In this document: one piece after another, positions 35,629 through 45,369 of the stretch
Layout of the letters: the number at the start of each line of letters is the position of its first letter
How positions within the stretch are numbered: the stretch's first letter is position 1
NCBI GenBank assembly: GCA_049889775.1
Contig: JBMHCT010000013.1
Coordinates: forward strand, 1-64,000
DNA from: Jejuia sp049889775
Lineage (GTDB): Bacteria; Bacteroidota; Bacteroidia; Flavobacteriales; Flavobacteriaceae
Length of the DNA: 64,000 bases
Direction of reading: 5' to 3'
Position numbers and translations under genes: made by a program
The notes under the pieces: model-generated
The model's database searches: none
What the model saw: the letters and a program-made list of their open reading frames with translations, nothing else
Told to the model about the DNA's origin: nothing

Positions 35629-36097
35629 AGTTGTTTTCTGAATTAGTTTCTGAAGTGTTTCTATTTCCGTAGAAATAAAGCGAATGATTATTAATTTTGA
35701 TATTGAACACCTCTTCGATAGTTTTTTTAATGGATTGTATTCTTGGATCGCAAAACTCTATTACCTCTCCAGTATCGGTCAGGATAACATGATCATGTTG
35801 TCTATCAAAATAAGACTTTTCATAATGCGCTTGATTTTGACCAAATTGATGCTTTCTCACCAATTTACATTCCATTAGCAATTCAATAGTATTGTATAAG
35901 GTTGCTCTCGATACACGATAGTTTTTATTTTTCATATTGAGATATAACGACTCAATATCAAAATGTTCGTTACTATCATATATTTCTTGTAAAATAGCGT
36001 AGCGTTCAGGTGTTTTTCTATGCCCTTTTTCTTCGAGAAAGCTGGTGAAAACGCTTTTTACAATCTCCTGATTTTTACTATCTGTATTTGAATTCAT
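35627..36097 (-). CDS. Fur-family metal-dependent transcriptional regulator
   Basis: 156 residues: N-terminal winged helix (GHRKTPERYAILQEIYDSNEHFD, then VSRATLYNTIELLMECKLV) and a C-terminal metal-binding dimerisation domain with FDRQHDHVILTDTGEVIEFCDPRI. The CxxC pair that usually binds structural zinc after HDH is replaced by LTDT, so the structural site is missing or altered, which I have also seen in other flavobacterial Fur proteins. The metal specificity (Fe, Zn or Mn) cannot be decided. It lies between spoT and purA on the same strand. Confidence 0.92.
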   Translation of the reverse strand: MNSNTDSKNQEIVKSVFTSFLEEKGHRKTPERYAILQEIYDSNEHFDIESLYLNMKNKNYRVSRATLYNTIELLMECKLVRKHQFGQNQAHYEKSYFDRQHDHVILTDTGEVIEFCDPRIQSIKKTIEEVFNIKINNHSLYFYGNRNTSETNSENN

Positions 36098-36119
36098 AAT
36101 TGCGGTGCAAATTTACACT

Positions 36120-38342
36120 TTAAACTCTTGAAACCTTGTCGATACCATTAATTTTTTTAAGGTTATTTAATATTTTTTTCAACAGTGCTTTGTTCTTAAC
36201 TACCAGTTTTATTTTACCAGAAAAGATCCCATCATCTGTTTCGAAGTTAAGACTTTTCATGTTAACATGCATATTGTTAGAAATCACCTTTGTTATTTCA
36301 TTTACCAATCCCATATGGTCTATGCCAGAAACTCTAATTTCAGTAGCGTATTCTTGTTGCGAAGAATCTATCCATTTTGCCTTCATAATACGATAGGCGT
36401 AATTGGATTGCAAACTTAGTGCATTGGGGCAATTGTGCTTGTGCACTTTAATACCTTCAGAAACCGTTAAGAATCCAAAAACTTCATCTCCAGGAATGGG
36501 ATTACAGCAATTGGACAGTTTGTAATCTAGCTTTTCTTCTTCTTTATTAAACACTAACGAATCGTAATTTGAAGTTACTTCATCTTTTTCTAGTTGTTCT
36601 TTAGAGATGCTAGATTTTCTTGTAATTTTATTTTTGATGAAACTTACAAACGCATTACTTCTAGACGCGGCAAAGTCTTTAAGTATGGTGTTATCGATAG
36701 ACCCTATACTTACACGGTAAAATAAATCTAGACTGGTCTTCAAATTAAAGTGTCGGACTAGATCATTAACGGTAGACTCGTTTAGAGTAATTTTAAGTTG
36801 CCTTAACTTACGTCTTAAAATTTCTTTGCCTTCTTCACCTTTAAGCTTTCTATCCTCCCGAAGCGCAGATTTTATTTTAGCTCTGGCCCTAGCTGTGGTT
36901 GCATAATTTAGCCAGTTGGCATTGGGCTCAGATGAATCTGAAGTTATGATTTCCACTTGGTCGCCACTATTTAGTTCATGACTAAGTGGCACAAGTTTAT
37001 TGTTTACTTTTGCGCCTCTGGTGTGCATGCCAACTTCGGTATGTATGTGGAATGCAAAATCTAGTGATGTGGCACCTTTTGGTAACGATTTTAACTCACC
37101 CTTTGGTGTAAACACAAATATTTCTTGAGAGTATAAATTGAGTTTAAATTGCTCAACAAAATCAACGGCATTAAGGCTCGGGTTTTCAAGTGCTTCTTGT
37201 AATCTATTAATCCAATTTTCTAGATTGTCTTCTTTTTCAGATTCTTGTTTGTACTTATAATGTGCTGCATAACCTTTTTCAGCAATTTCATGCATACGCT
37301 CACTTCGTATTTGCACTTCAACCCATCGTCCTTTAGGTCCCATTACGGTAATATGCAAAGCCTCGTAGCCTGTGCTTTTTGGAGATGTAATCCAATCGCG
37401 AAGGCGTAATGGGTTTGGTCTAAAAAAATCCGTTACTATGGAATAAATTTTCCAAGCAAGAAATTTTTCATTCCGCTCGTCACTTTCATAGATAATTCTA
37501 ATGGCAAACTTGTCGTAAACTTCGTCAAAAGCAACCCCTTGTTTTACCATTTTTTTACGAATAGAAAAAATGGATTTCGGTCGTCCTTTAATGGTGTATT
37601 CAAAATCCTCTTTATCCAAAGATTTTTTTATCACCTCGCTAAATTGCTCAATATACTTATCCTGCTCCTCCTTACTTTCTTTTATTTTATTAAGAATATC
37701 AGTGTAAACATCAGGTTCGGTGTATTTTAAGGCTAAATCTTCTAATTCATTTTTAATATTGTAAAGCCCAATTCTATGTGCAAGAGGAGCATAAATATAA
37801 AGTGTTTCAGATGCTATTTTAACCTGTTTGTCAGGTCTCATGGAATCCATGGTTTGCATGTTGTGCAAACGATCCGCTATTTTGATGATAATAACCCTAA
37901 CATCATCATTGAGGGTTAAAAGCATTTTCCTGAAATTTTCGGCTTGCAAAGACACATCCATGTCTTTCTCCTTACTTAAAGAAGAAATTTTGGTTAAACC
38001 ATCTACAATTCTGGCAACAGTCTCACCAAATAATTGTTCAATATCGTTAATGGAATAATCCTCGCAATCTTCAACCACATCATGTAATAGAGCAGCGGCA
38101 ATGGATGTAGCGTCCAGACCAATTTCTTGGGCTACAATTCGGGCAACAGCAAGAGGGTGAAAAATATAGGCTTCACCAGATTTTCGTCGCTGTGTTTTAT
38201 GGCCATCCAGAGCAACTTCAAAGGCTTTCCTAATTAGTTTCTTGTCCTCGTTAGAAAGCGTTGTATAACTAACTTTTAAAAGGTTTTTATAGGCTTTAGC
38301 AATTGCTTTGTTTTCTTTCTCGATCTCTTCTTCAGACATCAA
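36120..38342 (-). CDS. Bifunctional (p)ppGpp synthetase/hydrolase, RelA/SpoT family
   Basis: Stringent-response enzyme, 740 residues. Domains in order: HD hydrolase with YIFHPLAVARIVAQEIGLDA and LLHDVVEDC (about 60-95) and an intact IIKIADRLHNMQ; the synthetase with RPKSIFSIRKKM (about 255-270) and TGYEALHITVMGP; TGS (FVFTPKGELKSLPKGAT, about 405-470); a zinc-finger-like region (CCNPIPGDEVFGF) and a C-terminal ACT domain. Both catalytic halves look intact, so it should make and degrade (p)ppGpp. Two consecutive Met codons begin the frame. It lies 22 bases before fur in a minus-strand operon. Confidence 0.96.
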   Translation of the reverse strand: MMSEEEIEKENKAIAKAYKNLLKVSYTTLSNEDKKLIRKAFEVALDGHKTQRRKSGEAYIFHPLAVARIVAQEIGLDATSIAAALLHDVVEDCEDYSINDIEQLFGETVARIVDGLTKISSLSKEKDMDVSLQAENFRKMLLTLNDDVRVIIIKIADRLHNMQTMDSMRPDKQVKIASETLYIYAPLAHRIGLYNIKNELEDLALKYTEPDVYTDILNKIKESKEEQDKYIEQFSEVIKKSLDKEDFEYTIKGRPKSIFSIRKKMVKQGVAFDEVYDKFAIRIIYESDERNEKFLAWKIYSIVTDFFRPNPLRLRDWITSPKSTGYEALHITVMGPKGRWVEVQIRSERMHEIAEKGYAAHYKYKQESEKEDNLENWINRLQEALENPSLNAVDFVEQFKLNLYSQEIFVFTPKGELKSLPKGATSLDFAFHIHTEVGMHTRGAKVNNKLVPLSHELNSGDQVEIITSDSSEPNANWLNYATTARARAKIKSALREDRKLKGEEGKEILRRKLRQLKITLNESTVNDLVRHFNLKTSLDLFYRVSIGSIDNTILKDFAASRSNAFVSFIKNKITRKSSISKEQLEKDEVTSNYDSLVFNKEEEKLDYKLSNCCNPIPGDEVFGFLTVSEGIKVHKHNCPNALSLQSNYAYRIMKAKWIDSSQQEYATEIRVSGIDHMGLVNEITKVISNNMHVNMKSLNFETDDGIFSGKIKLVVKNKALLKKILNNLKKINGIDKVSRV

Positions 38343-38392
38343 ATAAAAGTAATATAAACTGTTTAAATAGCCAATATGATAGTACTATTTTT

Positions 38393-38971
38393 TTAAGGTA
38401 GGCTGTTTAGAAATGCTACCAGTTGTGAGACGGCTTTTCCTCTATGTCCTATCTTATTTTTTAAAGCTAATTCCATTTCGGCAAATGTTTCGCTGTAGCC
38501 AGTTGGTTTAAAAATAGGATCGTATCCAAAGCCGCTTTTTCCAATTTTTTGATGTGTGATTTCACCTTCGCAAATTCCCGTGAATTGTGTTTCTTTTTCA
38601 CCTAAAATAAGAGAAATAACCGTTTTAAAATGTGCGTTTCTGTTGTTTTGTGGCTTTAAGTTTTTAAGAAGCAGATTCATATTGTCATCAGCATTTCTTT
38701 GTAAACCAGCATAACGTGCGGAAAACACACCAGGTTCTCCATTTAAGACCTTAACTTCTAAACCAGTATCATCTGCAAAACAATCATAACCATATTTTTC
38801 TTTTATATAATGCGATTTTTGATAGGCGTTGCCTTCGATGGTGTTTTGTGTTTCAGGAATATCTTCAAAACAACCAATATCTTTTAACGACAATAGTTTT
38901 ATTCCGGAAGGAATTAGAGCTTGTACTTCTCTTAATTTATTTTGATTGTTGGTAGCAAATACTAATTCCAT
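38393..38971 (-). CDS. rdgB: Non-canonical purine NTP pyrophosphatase (RdgB/HAM1)
   Basis: Removes dITP, ITP and XTP from the nucleotide pool. 192 residues; signatures FATNNQNKLREVQALI (substrate binding), FADDTGLEVKVLNGEPGVFSA, GFGYDPIFKP, TFAEM and GHRGKAVSQL are all present and in the usual order. It is the first gene of the minus-strand group continuing into spoT (50-base gap). Together with purA, this cluster concerns purine nucleotides. Confidence 0.96.
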   Translation of the reverse strand: MELVFATNNQNKLREVQALIPSGIKLLSLKDIGCFEDIPETQNTIEGNAYQKSHYIKEKYGYDCFADDTGLEVKVLNGEPGVFSARYAGLQRNADDNMNLLLKNLKPQNNRNAHFKTVISLILGEKETQFTGICEGEITHQKIGKSGFGYDPIFKPTGYSETFAEMELALKNKIGHRGKAVSQLVAFLNSLP

Positions 38972-39011
38972 TTCAACGTTTTATGGCGAAAATAGTATTA
39001 ATACGGCTATA

Positions 39012-39395
39012 CTAAAAACTAATAGTACAACTTTGAGATTTCCCAAACCATTTTACACGATATTTTGAGGCCATTTTATAAATGCTATCGCAAATTAGTC
39101 TCGGAATAAAAGCATGAAGCGCAGCAACCCGTTGCCATTTAGGAATCTTTGAAACTATTTTTAAAAACCCATCAGAATGTGTTTGGACACCATCCTCATC
39201 AATTAAAATAACAGTATCCAAAGTTGTAGTAGGAAAATGGTGTTGGGTTAGTAGCTCTTGTCCTCTTGAAGATTGAAATGGAATAAATTTGAAGGTGTTT
39301 ACAGGTGCAAACTTTAGTAACCAGCCCACAACGCCGTTACATAAATTACATTCTCCATCAAATACAATGATAGCTTTGGTTTCGGTTGTATCCAT
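39012..39395 (-). CDS. DCC-type thiol-disulfide oxidoreductase-like protein (DUF393)
   Basis: 127 residues with the family signature FDGECNLCNGVVGW (Cys16 and Cys19, a CxxC pair in a thioredoxin-like fold) and a C-terminal RVKWFGKSQSC. These small cytoplasmic proteins are predicted redox enzymes; no substrate is established. It lies 40 bases upstream of rdgB on the same strand, but with no clear functional link. Confidence 0.9.
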   Translation of the reverse strand: MDTTETKAIIVFDGECNLCNGVVGWLLKFAPVNTFKFIPFQSSRGQELLTQHHFPTTTLDTVILIDEDGVQTHSDGFLKIVSKIPKWQRVAALHAFIPRLICDSIYKMASKYRVKWFGKSQSCTISF

Positions 39396-39547
39396 AATTA
39401 ATCGATTATGTTAAAAGTAGACGTTACATTACATAGTTACTTTCAAGGTTGCACGTATTTTATATTTTTTTTATGATTATTGTCAACTTATATCGTTTTT
39501 AAAAATCGTAATTTAACACTGAGATAAATTTTTAAATTGAACCGACT

Positions 39548-39847
39548 ATGACAGTAAATTTTCAGTACGTAGATGTTGATGTAAGTGAAACACTTTCAAG
39601 TTTTACTCAGGACAAACTAGAAAAATTGTTTAACCGATATGAGTTCCTCATTAATGCCTCGGTCTATTTTAAACAAGATGAAAAAGATCATGAAAAGGGC
39701 AAGATCTGTAATATAGAATTGAGTTTACCAGGGCCAAGGATTTATGCCACATCAAACGAGCATAATTTTGAAGTTTCGGTTAGAGAAACGATTAGCGATT
39801 TAGAGAGACAACTTAAAAAGCGTAAGCAGGTTTATAAGGCATATTAA
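39548..39847 (+). CDS. hpf: Ribosome hibernation promoting factor, short type
   Basis: 99 residues, the HPF/RaiA (sigma-54 modulation protein) fold: VNFQYVDVDVSETLSSFTQD, KLEKLFNRYEF, then KICNIELSLPGPRIYATSN and VRETISDLERQLKKRKQ. It has only the S30AE-like domain, lacking the long-form dimerisation tail, so it would promote 100S dimers together with another factor or act like a short HPF. It is a single gene with a strong bidirectional terminator after it. Expression is expected in stationary phase, but no promoter box was evident. Confidence 0.92.
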   Translation: MTVNFQYVDVDVSETLSSFTQDKLEKLFNRYEFLINASVYFKQDEKDHEKGKICNIELSLPGPRIYATSNEHNFEVSVRETISDLERQLKKRKQVYKAY

Positions 39848-39871
39848 GTTTTTTAGATACAGCTAAAGATT

Positions 39872-39910
39872 AAAAAGGGGTGATTTAAATTGTTGAATCA
39901 TCCCTTTTTT
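39872..39910. terminator. Bidirectional terminator between hpf and rlmH
   Basis: AAAAAGGGGTGATT (39872-39885) pairs with AATCATCCCTTTTTT (39896-39910) around a 10-base loop (one G-C bulge). The A-tract and T-tract serve both convergent genes. Confidence 0.9.
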
Positions 39911-39926
39911 AACTGCAAACATCAAA

Positions 39927-40400
39927 TCATTGATGGTGATATGGTTCATTCCTTAAAATGGTAAAGCCTCTATATAATTGTTCAATAAAAAACAGGCGCA
40001 CCATTTGGTGCGAAAATGTCATTTTAGAGAGCGAAATTTTACCATTTGCTTTTTTGTATACCTCTTCTGAAAATCCGTAAGGCCCTCCAATTACAAAAGT
40101 CACTTGCTTTATGCCAGAATTCATATGTTTTTGAAGGTATCTAGCAAAATTTACAGAACTAAATTCTTTCCCTTTTTCATCTAAAAGAATGAGCGCTTCT
40201 CCAGCTGATGGTTTTTTTAAAATAAGTTCACCTTCTTTTTGTTTCTGTTCGTTTTCACTTAAATTCTTACTATTTTTTAGATCTGGTATAATTTCAAATT
40301 GAAACTTAATATAGTGGTTTAACCGATTTTTATAAACGTCAATTAGCGTTATAAGTTCCTTATTATCAGTTTTTCCTATGGCAAGTAGTTTAATCGTCAT
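39927..40400 (-). CDS. rlmH: 23S rRNA (pseudouridine1915-N3)-methyltransferase RlmH
   Basis: SPOUT-family methyltransferase modifying helix 69 of 23S rRNA. 157 residues: KLLAIGKTDNKELITLID at the N-terminus, LLDEKGKEFSS, the SAM-binding knot FVIGGPYGFSEEVYKKA, and the C-terminal FSHQMVRLFFIEQLYRGFTILRNEPYHHQ region typical of the family. It is divergent from nadC, with about 109 bases between the starts. Confidence 0.96.
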   Translation of the reverse strand: MTIKLLAIGKTDNKELITLIDVYKNRLNHYIKFQFEIIPDLKNSKNLSENEQKQKEGELILKKPSAGEALILLDEKGKEFSSVNFARYLQKHMNSGIKQVTFVIGGPYGFSEEVYKKANGKISLSKMTFSHQMVRLFFIEQLYRGFTILRNEPYHHQ

Positions 40401-40509
40401 TTGGTAAAATTAAAAGTTCTATTTTATGAAATTTATATTTTCTCGCAATAAAACTAAAAAATTCGCAAATTAATATTCCATTTATTATTTTAGCCGAAAT
40501 TTCCCTAGT

Positions 40510-41370
40510 ATGATTACGAAAGATTATTTCGAAAAAGAAGTAGCTTACATTATAGAAAACGCTATAAGAGAAGATGTTGGAGATGGCGATCATAGTTCTT
40601 TAGCATGTATTCCTGAAAATGCTCGCGGAAGAGCGAAATTATTAGTTAAGGACAAAGGTGTGATTGCAGGTGTTAATTTTGCACGTCGCGTTTTTGATTA
40701 TGTTGATAAAAACCTTAGGGTAGATGTTAAAATAGAAGATGGTACACCCGTATCTTACGGAGATGTAGTATTGTATGTAGAAGGGCCTTCTCAATCTATT
40801 TTAAAGGCTGAACGTACACTTTTAAATGCGATGCAACGCATGAGCGCCATAGCTACAAAAACTAGAAGTTTTGTAGATTTATTAGAAGGTACAAAAGCAC
40901 AAATTTTAGACACTAGAAAAACCACTCCTGGAATTAGAATTTTGGAGAAATGGGCAGTGCAACTTGGAGGAGGAAAAAATCACCGATTTGCATTGTACGA
41001 TATGATTATGCTCAAGGATAACCATATTGATTTTGCTGGTGGTATTACCAAAGCCATTACTATGACTAAAGAGTACCTTGCCGAAACTGGAAAAGATCTT
41101 CAAATTATGGTAGAGGCTAGGGATTTGGTTGAAGTTGAGGAGATTCTTGAAAACGATGGTGTCTATAGAATATTATTAGATAATTTTGATTACGAAGACA
41201 CAAAAAAAGCGGTTGAGTTAATTGGTGATAAATGTCTTACTGAGAGTTCTGGTAATATTAATGAGACCACTATTCGGTACTATGCAGAGTGTGGTGTAGA
41301 TTATATTTCGTGTGGTGCCTTAACACATTCTGTCCATAATATGGATTTAAGCCTGAAAGCGGTTAAATAA
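40510..41370 (+). CDS. nadC: Nicotinate-nucleotide pyrophosphorylase (carboxylating), quinolinate phosphoribosyltransferase
   Basis: Makes nicotinate mononucleotide from quinolinate and PRPP in de novo NAD synthesis. 286 residues with REDVGDGDHSSLA, ERTLLNAMQRMS, ILDTRKTTPGIRILEKWAV, GGGKNHRFALYDMIMLKDNH and SSGNINETTIRYYAECGVDYIS. All active-site basic residues expected for the family are present. No nadA or nadB is nearby. It begins a plus-strand run through the YihY, DUF2147 and priA genes. Confidence 0.97.
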   Translation: MITKDYFEKEVAYIIENAIREDVGDGDHSSLACIPENARGRAKLLVKDKGVIAGVNFARRVFDYVDKNLRVDVKIEDGTPVSYGDVVLYVEGPSQSILKAERTLLNAMQRMSAIATKTRSFVDLLEGTKAQILDTRKTTPGIRILEKWAVQLGGGKNHRFALYDMIMLKDNHIDFAGGITKAITMTKEYLAETGKDLQIMVEARDLVEVEEILENDGVYRILLDNFDYEDTKKAVELIGDKCLTESSGNINETTIRYYAECGVDYISCGALTHSVHNMDLSLKAVK

Positions 41371-41466
41371 TATATTTACTCTTATTTTCTGAAATAGTAT
41401 TGGAGATTAGTGCTGCCAATTTTTTAACTTGCCTGTTATAAGTAGAAAAGAAAATTCTAGCCATTA

Positions 41467-42423
41467 ATGACAAAACCTATAGAAGATAGACTGGATAAAA
41501 TTCCTGTAGTTAACATCTTAGTTAGGTTATTAAAGCAGATAAAATTACCGGGTTTTGAAGGGTTGTCTACTTACGACCTGATGGAACTTTATGTAATGGG
41601 CATTGTAAAAGGAGCCCTTACTACAAGAGCTAGTGCTATCGCATTCAGTTTCTTTACAGCCATCTTTCCATTTTTGCTTTTTGTTATTATTCTAATTCCG
41701 TACATACCGATTACTGATTTTGAAACAGAATTTCTGGATTTTTTAAATTCGTTCTTGCCCCCTCAAACTTCAGATTTCTTTTTTTCTAACATATTTGAAA
41801 ACATTAGTAGTGGTGGTAGTGCAGGATTAATTTCTTCGGTGTTTTTATTATCAATGCTCCTTATGGCAAACGGTGTAAATGCTGTTTTTTCTGGTTTTGA
41901 AAACTCTTATCACGAACAGCTGACCAGAAACGTATTTCAACAATATTTGTACGCATTGGGAATTGCTTTGATACTAGCAATTTTGGTGTTACTTACTGTT
42001 GCTGTTTTTGGTTATTTTCAAATATATATTCTTGATCCTGTATACGAAAGTTTGAGTGGAGCACCAATTGATGAAGATAGTGACCAAGGGTTGGGATGGA
42101 TTATATTTGCGAAATATATGTTTTTTGTGCTAATGGTATACATAGGTACAGCTACTTTGTATTATTTTGGCACTAAGGAAGGGCGCAACGCGCGTTTCTT
42201 TTCCATAGGTGCATTGCTAACCACCCTATTAATTATTTTAACCTCGTATTTATTTGGAATTTATATTGACAATTTTTCCAAGTATAATGAGTTATATGGT
42301 TCTATTGGAGCACTTTTAATATTGTTGTTGTATTTATGGTTGAATTCCAATATTTTGTTGTTGGGATATGAATTGAATGCGTCCTTAAATATTTTACGCA
42401 AACTAAGAAAACATGAGGCATAA
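41467..42423 (+). CDS. YihY/BrkB-family inner-membrane protein
   Basis: 318 residues with about six transmembrane segments (for example FSFFTAIFPFLLFVIILIPY, LISSVFLLSMLLMANGVNAV, LALILAILVLLTVAVFGYF as read, and LLTTLLIILTSYLFGIY) and the family residues TTRASAIAFSFF, GVNAVFSGFENSY and LLILLLYLWLNSNILLLGYELNA. The name 'ribonuclease BN' sometimes used is a historical error; the molecular function is not known. The end overlaps the DUF2147 gene by 11 bases, so the two are translationally coupled. Confidence 0.92.
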   Translation: MTKPIEDRLDKIPVVNILVRLLKQIKLPGFEGLSTYDLMELYVMGIVKGALTTRASAIAFSFFTAIFPFLLFVIILIPYIPITDFETEFLDFLNSFLPPQTSDFFFSNIFENISSGGSAGLISSVFLLSMLLMANGVNAVFSGFENSYHEQLTRNVFQQYLYALGIALILAILVLLTVAVFGYFQIYILDPVYESLSGAPIDEDSDQGLGWIIFAKYMFFVLMVYIGTATLYYFGTKEGRNARFFSIGALLTTLLIILTSYLFGIYIDNFSKYNELYGSIGALLILLLYLWLNSNILLLGYELNASLNILRKLRKHEA

Positions 42424-42838
42424 AATTTTAATACTACTATTTGGTTTAATGTTAAGCTTAGCTCAAGCACAAGATATCTTTGGAAAATGGAGAACTATTG
42501 ATGATGAAACTGGTGAGGCGAAATCAATAGTTGAGATTTATGAAAGCAACGGAAAGGTTTTTGGCAAAATAGTAGATATTTTGAATCCAGAACGAAAAAA
42601 TGCCATTTGCACAAAATGTGAAGGTGATGATAAAGGGAAGCTCGTACTTGGTTTTGTATTGATTAGAAATCTGGAGAAAGAAGGTGAGTACTATGAAGGT
42701 GGCACAATTTTCGATCCTCAAAAGGGTAAAAAGTATAAATGCCGCATCGGTTTAGATGAAGGTAATAAAGACTTGCTTCAAGTAAGAGGTTATGTAGCAT
42801 TCTTTTATGTTACGCAATATTGGGAGCGCATAAAATAA
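42413..42838 (+). CDS. Secreted DUF2147 protein
   Basis: 141 residues; signal peptide MRHKILILLFGLMLSLAQAQ with cleavage after the second AQA. The mature part shows the DUF2147 pattern: FGKWRTIDDETGEAKSIVEI, GKVFGKIVDI, CTKCEGDDK, GGTIFDPQKGKKYKCRI and LQVRGYVAFFYVTQYWERI, a lipocalin-like small beta-barrel. Function unknown. It overlaps the upstream membrane protein gene by 11 bases and precedes priA by 19 bases. Confidence 0.9.
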   Translation: MRHKILILLFGLMLSLAQAQDIFGKWRTIDDETGEAKSIVEIYESNGKVFGKIVDILNPERKNAICTKCEGDDKGKLVLGFVLIRNLEKEGEYYEGGTIFDPQKGKKYKCRIGLDEGNKDLLQVRGYVAFFYVTQYWERIK

Positions 42839-42857
42839 CTTTATTTTTTCAGGATAT

Positions 42858-45308
42858 TTGCCACATTTCATTGATGTCATATTACCAATTCCAATTCAGA
42901 AGTTATTCACTTATAGTATTACAGATGCTGAGGCTGAATATCTCAAAATTGGTATGCGTGTTTCTGTGCCTTTTGGAAAACGTAAGATTTACACGGGTTT
43001 AGTCCATAGTATCCATCAAAATCCACCATTAATTTATGAGGCAAAAGATATTCATCAAATTTTAGATGAATCTTCATTGGTACAACCACTTCAAATTAAG
43101 TTTTGGGAGTGGATTGCTAGTTATTACATGTGTACGCTTGGGGATGTGATGCGAGCGGCATTGCCTAGTGCTTTTATTTTAGAAAGTGAAACGATAATTT
43201 CTAAAACAAAGGTGCAACTGAATGATACTGATTTAAAGGATGATGAGTTTTTAGTATACGAAGCGTTATACCATCAATCGTCTTTAAAAATTCAAGATGT
43301 AATGAACATCTTGGATAAAAAAATGGTATTACCTGTAATTAAACGCTTGATTGAAAAAGAGGCGATTTCAGTTGAAGAGGAGGTTTTTGAAAAATACAAG
43401 CCTAAACTGGTGCGCTATGTAAAGTTAAATGCGCAATTTGCTTCGGAAGAAAGTCTGCAACAACTTTTAGAAGAATTAAACCGAGCGCCAAAACAAAGAA
43501 AGGTATTAATGACGTTGTTCATGCTTTCCTCTAAAACTAAAAAACCAATAAAGGTTAAAGATTTGATGGATGAAAGCAATGCATCTTCTTCAATAATTAA
43601 AACTTTATTAGAAAAAGATATTCTTGAAGAATATTTTATTCAAACGGACAGAGTTGCATTTTTTGGGAATACTAATACCGCTTCAAAGCGGCTTAACGAA
43701 CATCAAGACAAGGCCCTTTCAGAAATAATATCAGAATTTAAAATACATCATACAGTTTTGCTTCATGGTGTAACGTCCTCTGGTAAAACTGAAATATATG
43801 TGAAACTTATTGAGGATATTTTAGAACAAGGAAAACAGGTATTGTACTTGTTACCCGAGATAGCTTTGACCACACAGTTGGTTTCTAGATTACAAAATTA
43901 TTTTGGAGAAAAAGTGGCTATATTTCATTCTAAATATTCTTCGCATGAACGTGTTGAGGTTTGGAATAATGTATTAAACAATTCAAGTAAGGCACAAATA
44001 GTGTTGGGTGCGCGCTCGTCAATATTTTTACCATTCAATAACTTAGGCTTGATTATAGTAGATGAGGAGCATGAACAGTCTTTCAAACAGTTTGATCCCG
44101 CACCTCGCTATCATGCCAGAGACGCCGCAATTATTCTGGCTAATATGCACAAAGCTAAAACCTTACTAGGTTCTGCTACACCTAGTTTGGAAAGCTTTTT
44201 TAATGCGCAACAACAGCGTTATGGCTTGGTGGAATTGAAGCATAGATTTAATAATGTTTTAATGCCTGAAATGGAGTTGGTAGACATTAAGGATAAGCAC
44301 AAACGCAAATTGATGAAAGGGCATTTTAGTGATAGATTGATTGAGGAAATGACCGAAACCCTTTCAGAAGGACATCAAATCATTCTATTTCAAAATAGAA
44401 GAGGTTTTTCGCCAATTATTGAGTGTAATACTTGTGGGCACGCACCGCAATGCCCAAATTGCGATGTAAGTTTAACCTATCATCAATATAGAAATCAATT
44501 ACGATGCCATTATTGCGGCTACAATACAGGAATGATTACAACCTGTAGTGCTTGTGGAAGTCCAGAATTGGATAATAAGGGTTTTGGAACTGAACAAATA
44601 GAAGCCGAGGTTAAAGTACTATTTCCAGACCATAACGTGGCGCGAATGGATTTAGATACGACACGAGGGAAATACGGTTATGAAAAAATAATTACCGCTT
44701 TTGAGCAACAAGAGATTGATGTTTTAGTAGGCACACAAATGCTTACAAAAGGGTTAGACTTTAGAAATGTGAAGTTGGTAGGTGTAATGAACGCCGATAA
44801 TATGTTAAACTTCCCAGATTTTAGAGCTCACGAACGTAGTTTTCAGTTAATAATGCAAGTGTCTGGTAGGGCAGGACGAACTGATAAACGTGGAAAAGTT
44901 TTAGTGCAAACGTATAATCCGTACCATAATATTTTGCAGCAAGTGTCTACGAACAACTATAACGCTATGTTTAAAGAACAAATGGATGAGCGCTTCAATT
45001 ATAAATATCCACCAGTTTACAAACAGATTAAAATAACACTAAAGCATAAAGATTATAATAGGGTGGAGCAAGCTTCAATTTGGCTAGGAAAATCTTTACG
45101 TCAAATATTTAATGATAATGTTCTAGGGCCTGAGTCGCCACCAATTGCAAGAATACGAAATCAGTTTCACAAGAATATTTTAGTGAAAATCCCCAAAAAG
45201 CAATCCTTATCAAAAACAAAAGAAGCTATCATTAAAATAAATAATAGCTTCTTGAGTATAAAAGATTTTCGGTCGGTTAAAATAATTTTAAACGTGGATA
45301 ATTATTAG
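42858..45308 (+). CDS. priA: Primosomal replication protein N' (PriA helicase)
   Basis: 3'-5' DNA helicase that restarts stalled forks. 816 residues: N-terminal DNA 3'-end-binding domain (FIDVILPIPIQKLFTYSI), helicase core with Walker A LLHGVTSSGKTEIY and DEEH (IIVDEEHEQSFKQFD), the zinc module CNTCGHAPQCPNCD with CHYCGY and CSACG (eight Cys), then TQMLTKGLDF, QVSGRAGR and the C-terminal domain. It starts at a TTG (42858): the frame before it contains no ATG, homologues begin at the same point (M-x-x-FIDVILPIP), and AGGA lies five bases upstream. It converges on the LytTR gene. Confidence 0.96.
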   Translation: MPHFIDVILPIPIQKLFTYSITDAEAEYLKIGMRVSVPFGKRKIYTGLVHSIHQNPPLIYEAKDIHQILDESSLVQPLQIKFWEWIASYYMCTLGDVMRAALPSAFILESETIISKTKVQLNDTDLKDDEFLVYEALYHQSSLKIQDVMNILDKKMVLPVIKRLIEKEAISVEEEVFEKYKPKLVRYVKLNAQFASEESLQQLLEELNRAPKQRKVLMTLFMLSSKTKKPIKVKDLMDESNASSSIIKTLLEKDILEEYFIQTDRVAFFGNTNTASKRLNEHQDKALSEIISEFKIHHTVLLHGVTSSGKTEIYVKLIEDILEQGKQVLYLLPEIALTTQLVSRLQNYFGEKVAIFHSKYSSHERVEVWNNVLNNSSKAQIVLGARSSIFLPFNNLGLIIVDEEHEQSFKQFDPAPRYHARDAAIILANMHKAKTLLGSATPSLESFFNAQQQRYGLVELKHRFNNVLMPEMELVDIKDKHKRKLMKGHFSDRLIEEMTETLSEGHQIILFQNRRGFSPIIECNTCGHAPQCPNCDVSLTYHQYRNQLRCHYCGYNTGMITTCSACGSPELDNKGFGTEQIEAEVKVLFPDHNVARMDLDTTRGKYGYEKIITAFEQQEIDVLVGTQMLTKGLDFRNVKLVGVMNADNMLNFPDFRAHERSFQLIMQVSGRAGRTDKRGKVLVQTYNPYHNILQQVSTNNYNAMFKEQMDERFNYKYPPVYKQIKITLKHKDYNRVEQASIWLGKSLRQIFNDNVLGPESPPIARIRNQFHKNILVKIPKKQSLSKTKEAIIKINNSFLSIKDFRSVKIILNVDNY

Positions 45309-45369
45309 TTGAATAGAATTTGAAAAAATTCAATATCTCACTAATGTCCACTAAAAGTGGTATATAAAA

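Noticed and set aside
45348..45360. CCACT-AAA-AGTGG as a terminator between priA and the LytTR gene
   Set aside because: The stem is only five bases and is not followed by a T-tract on either strand.
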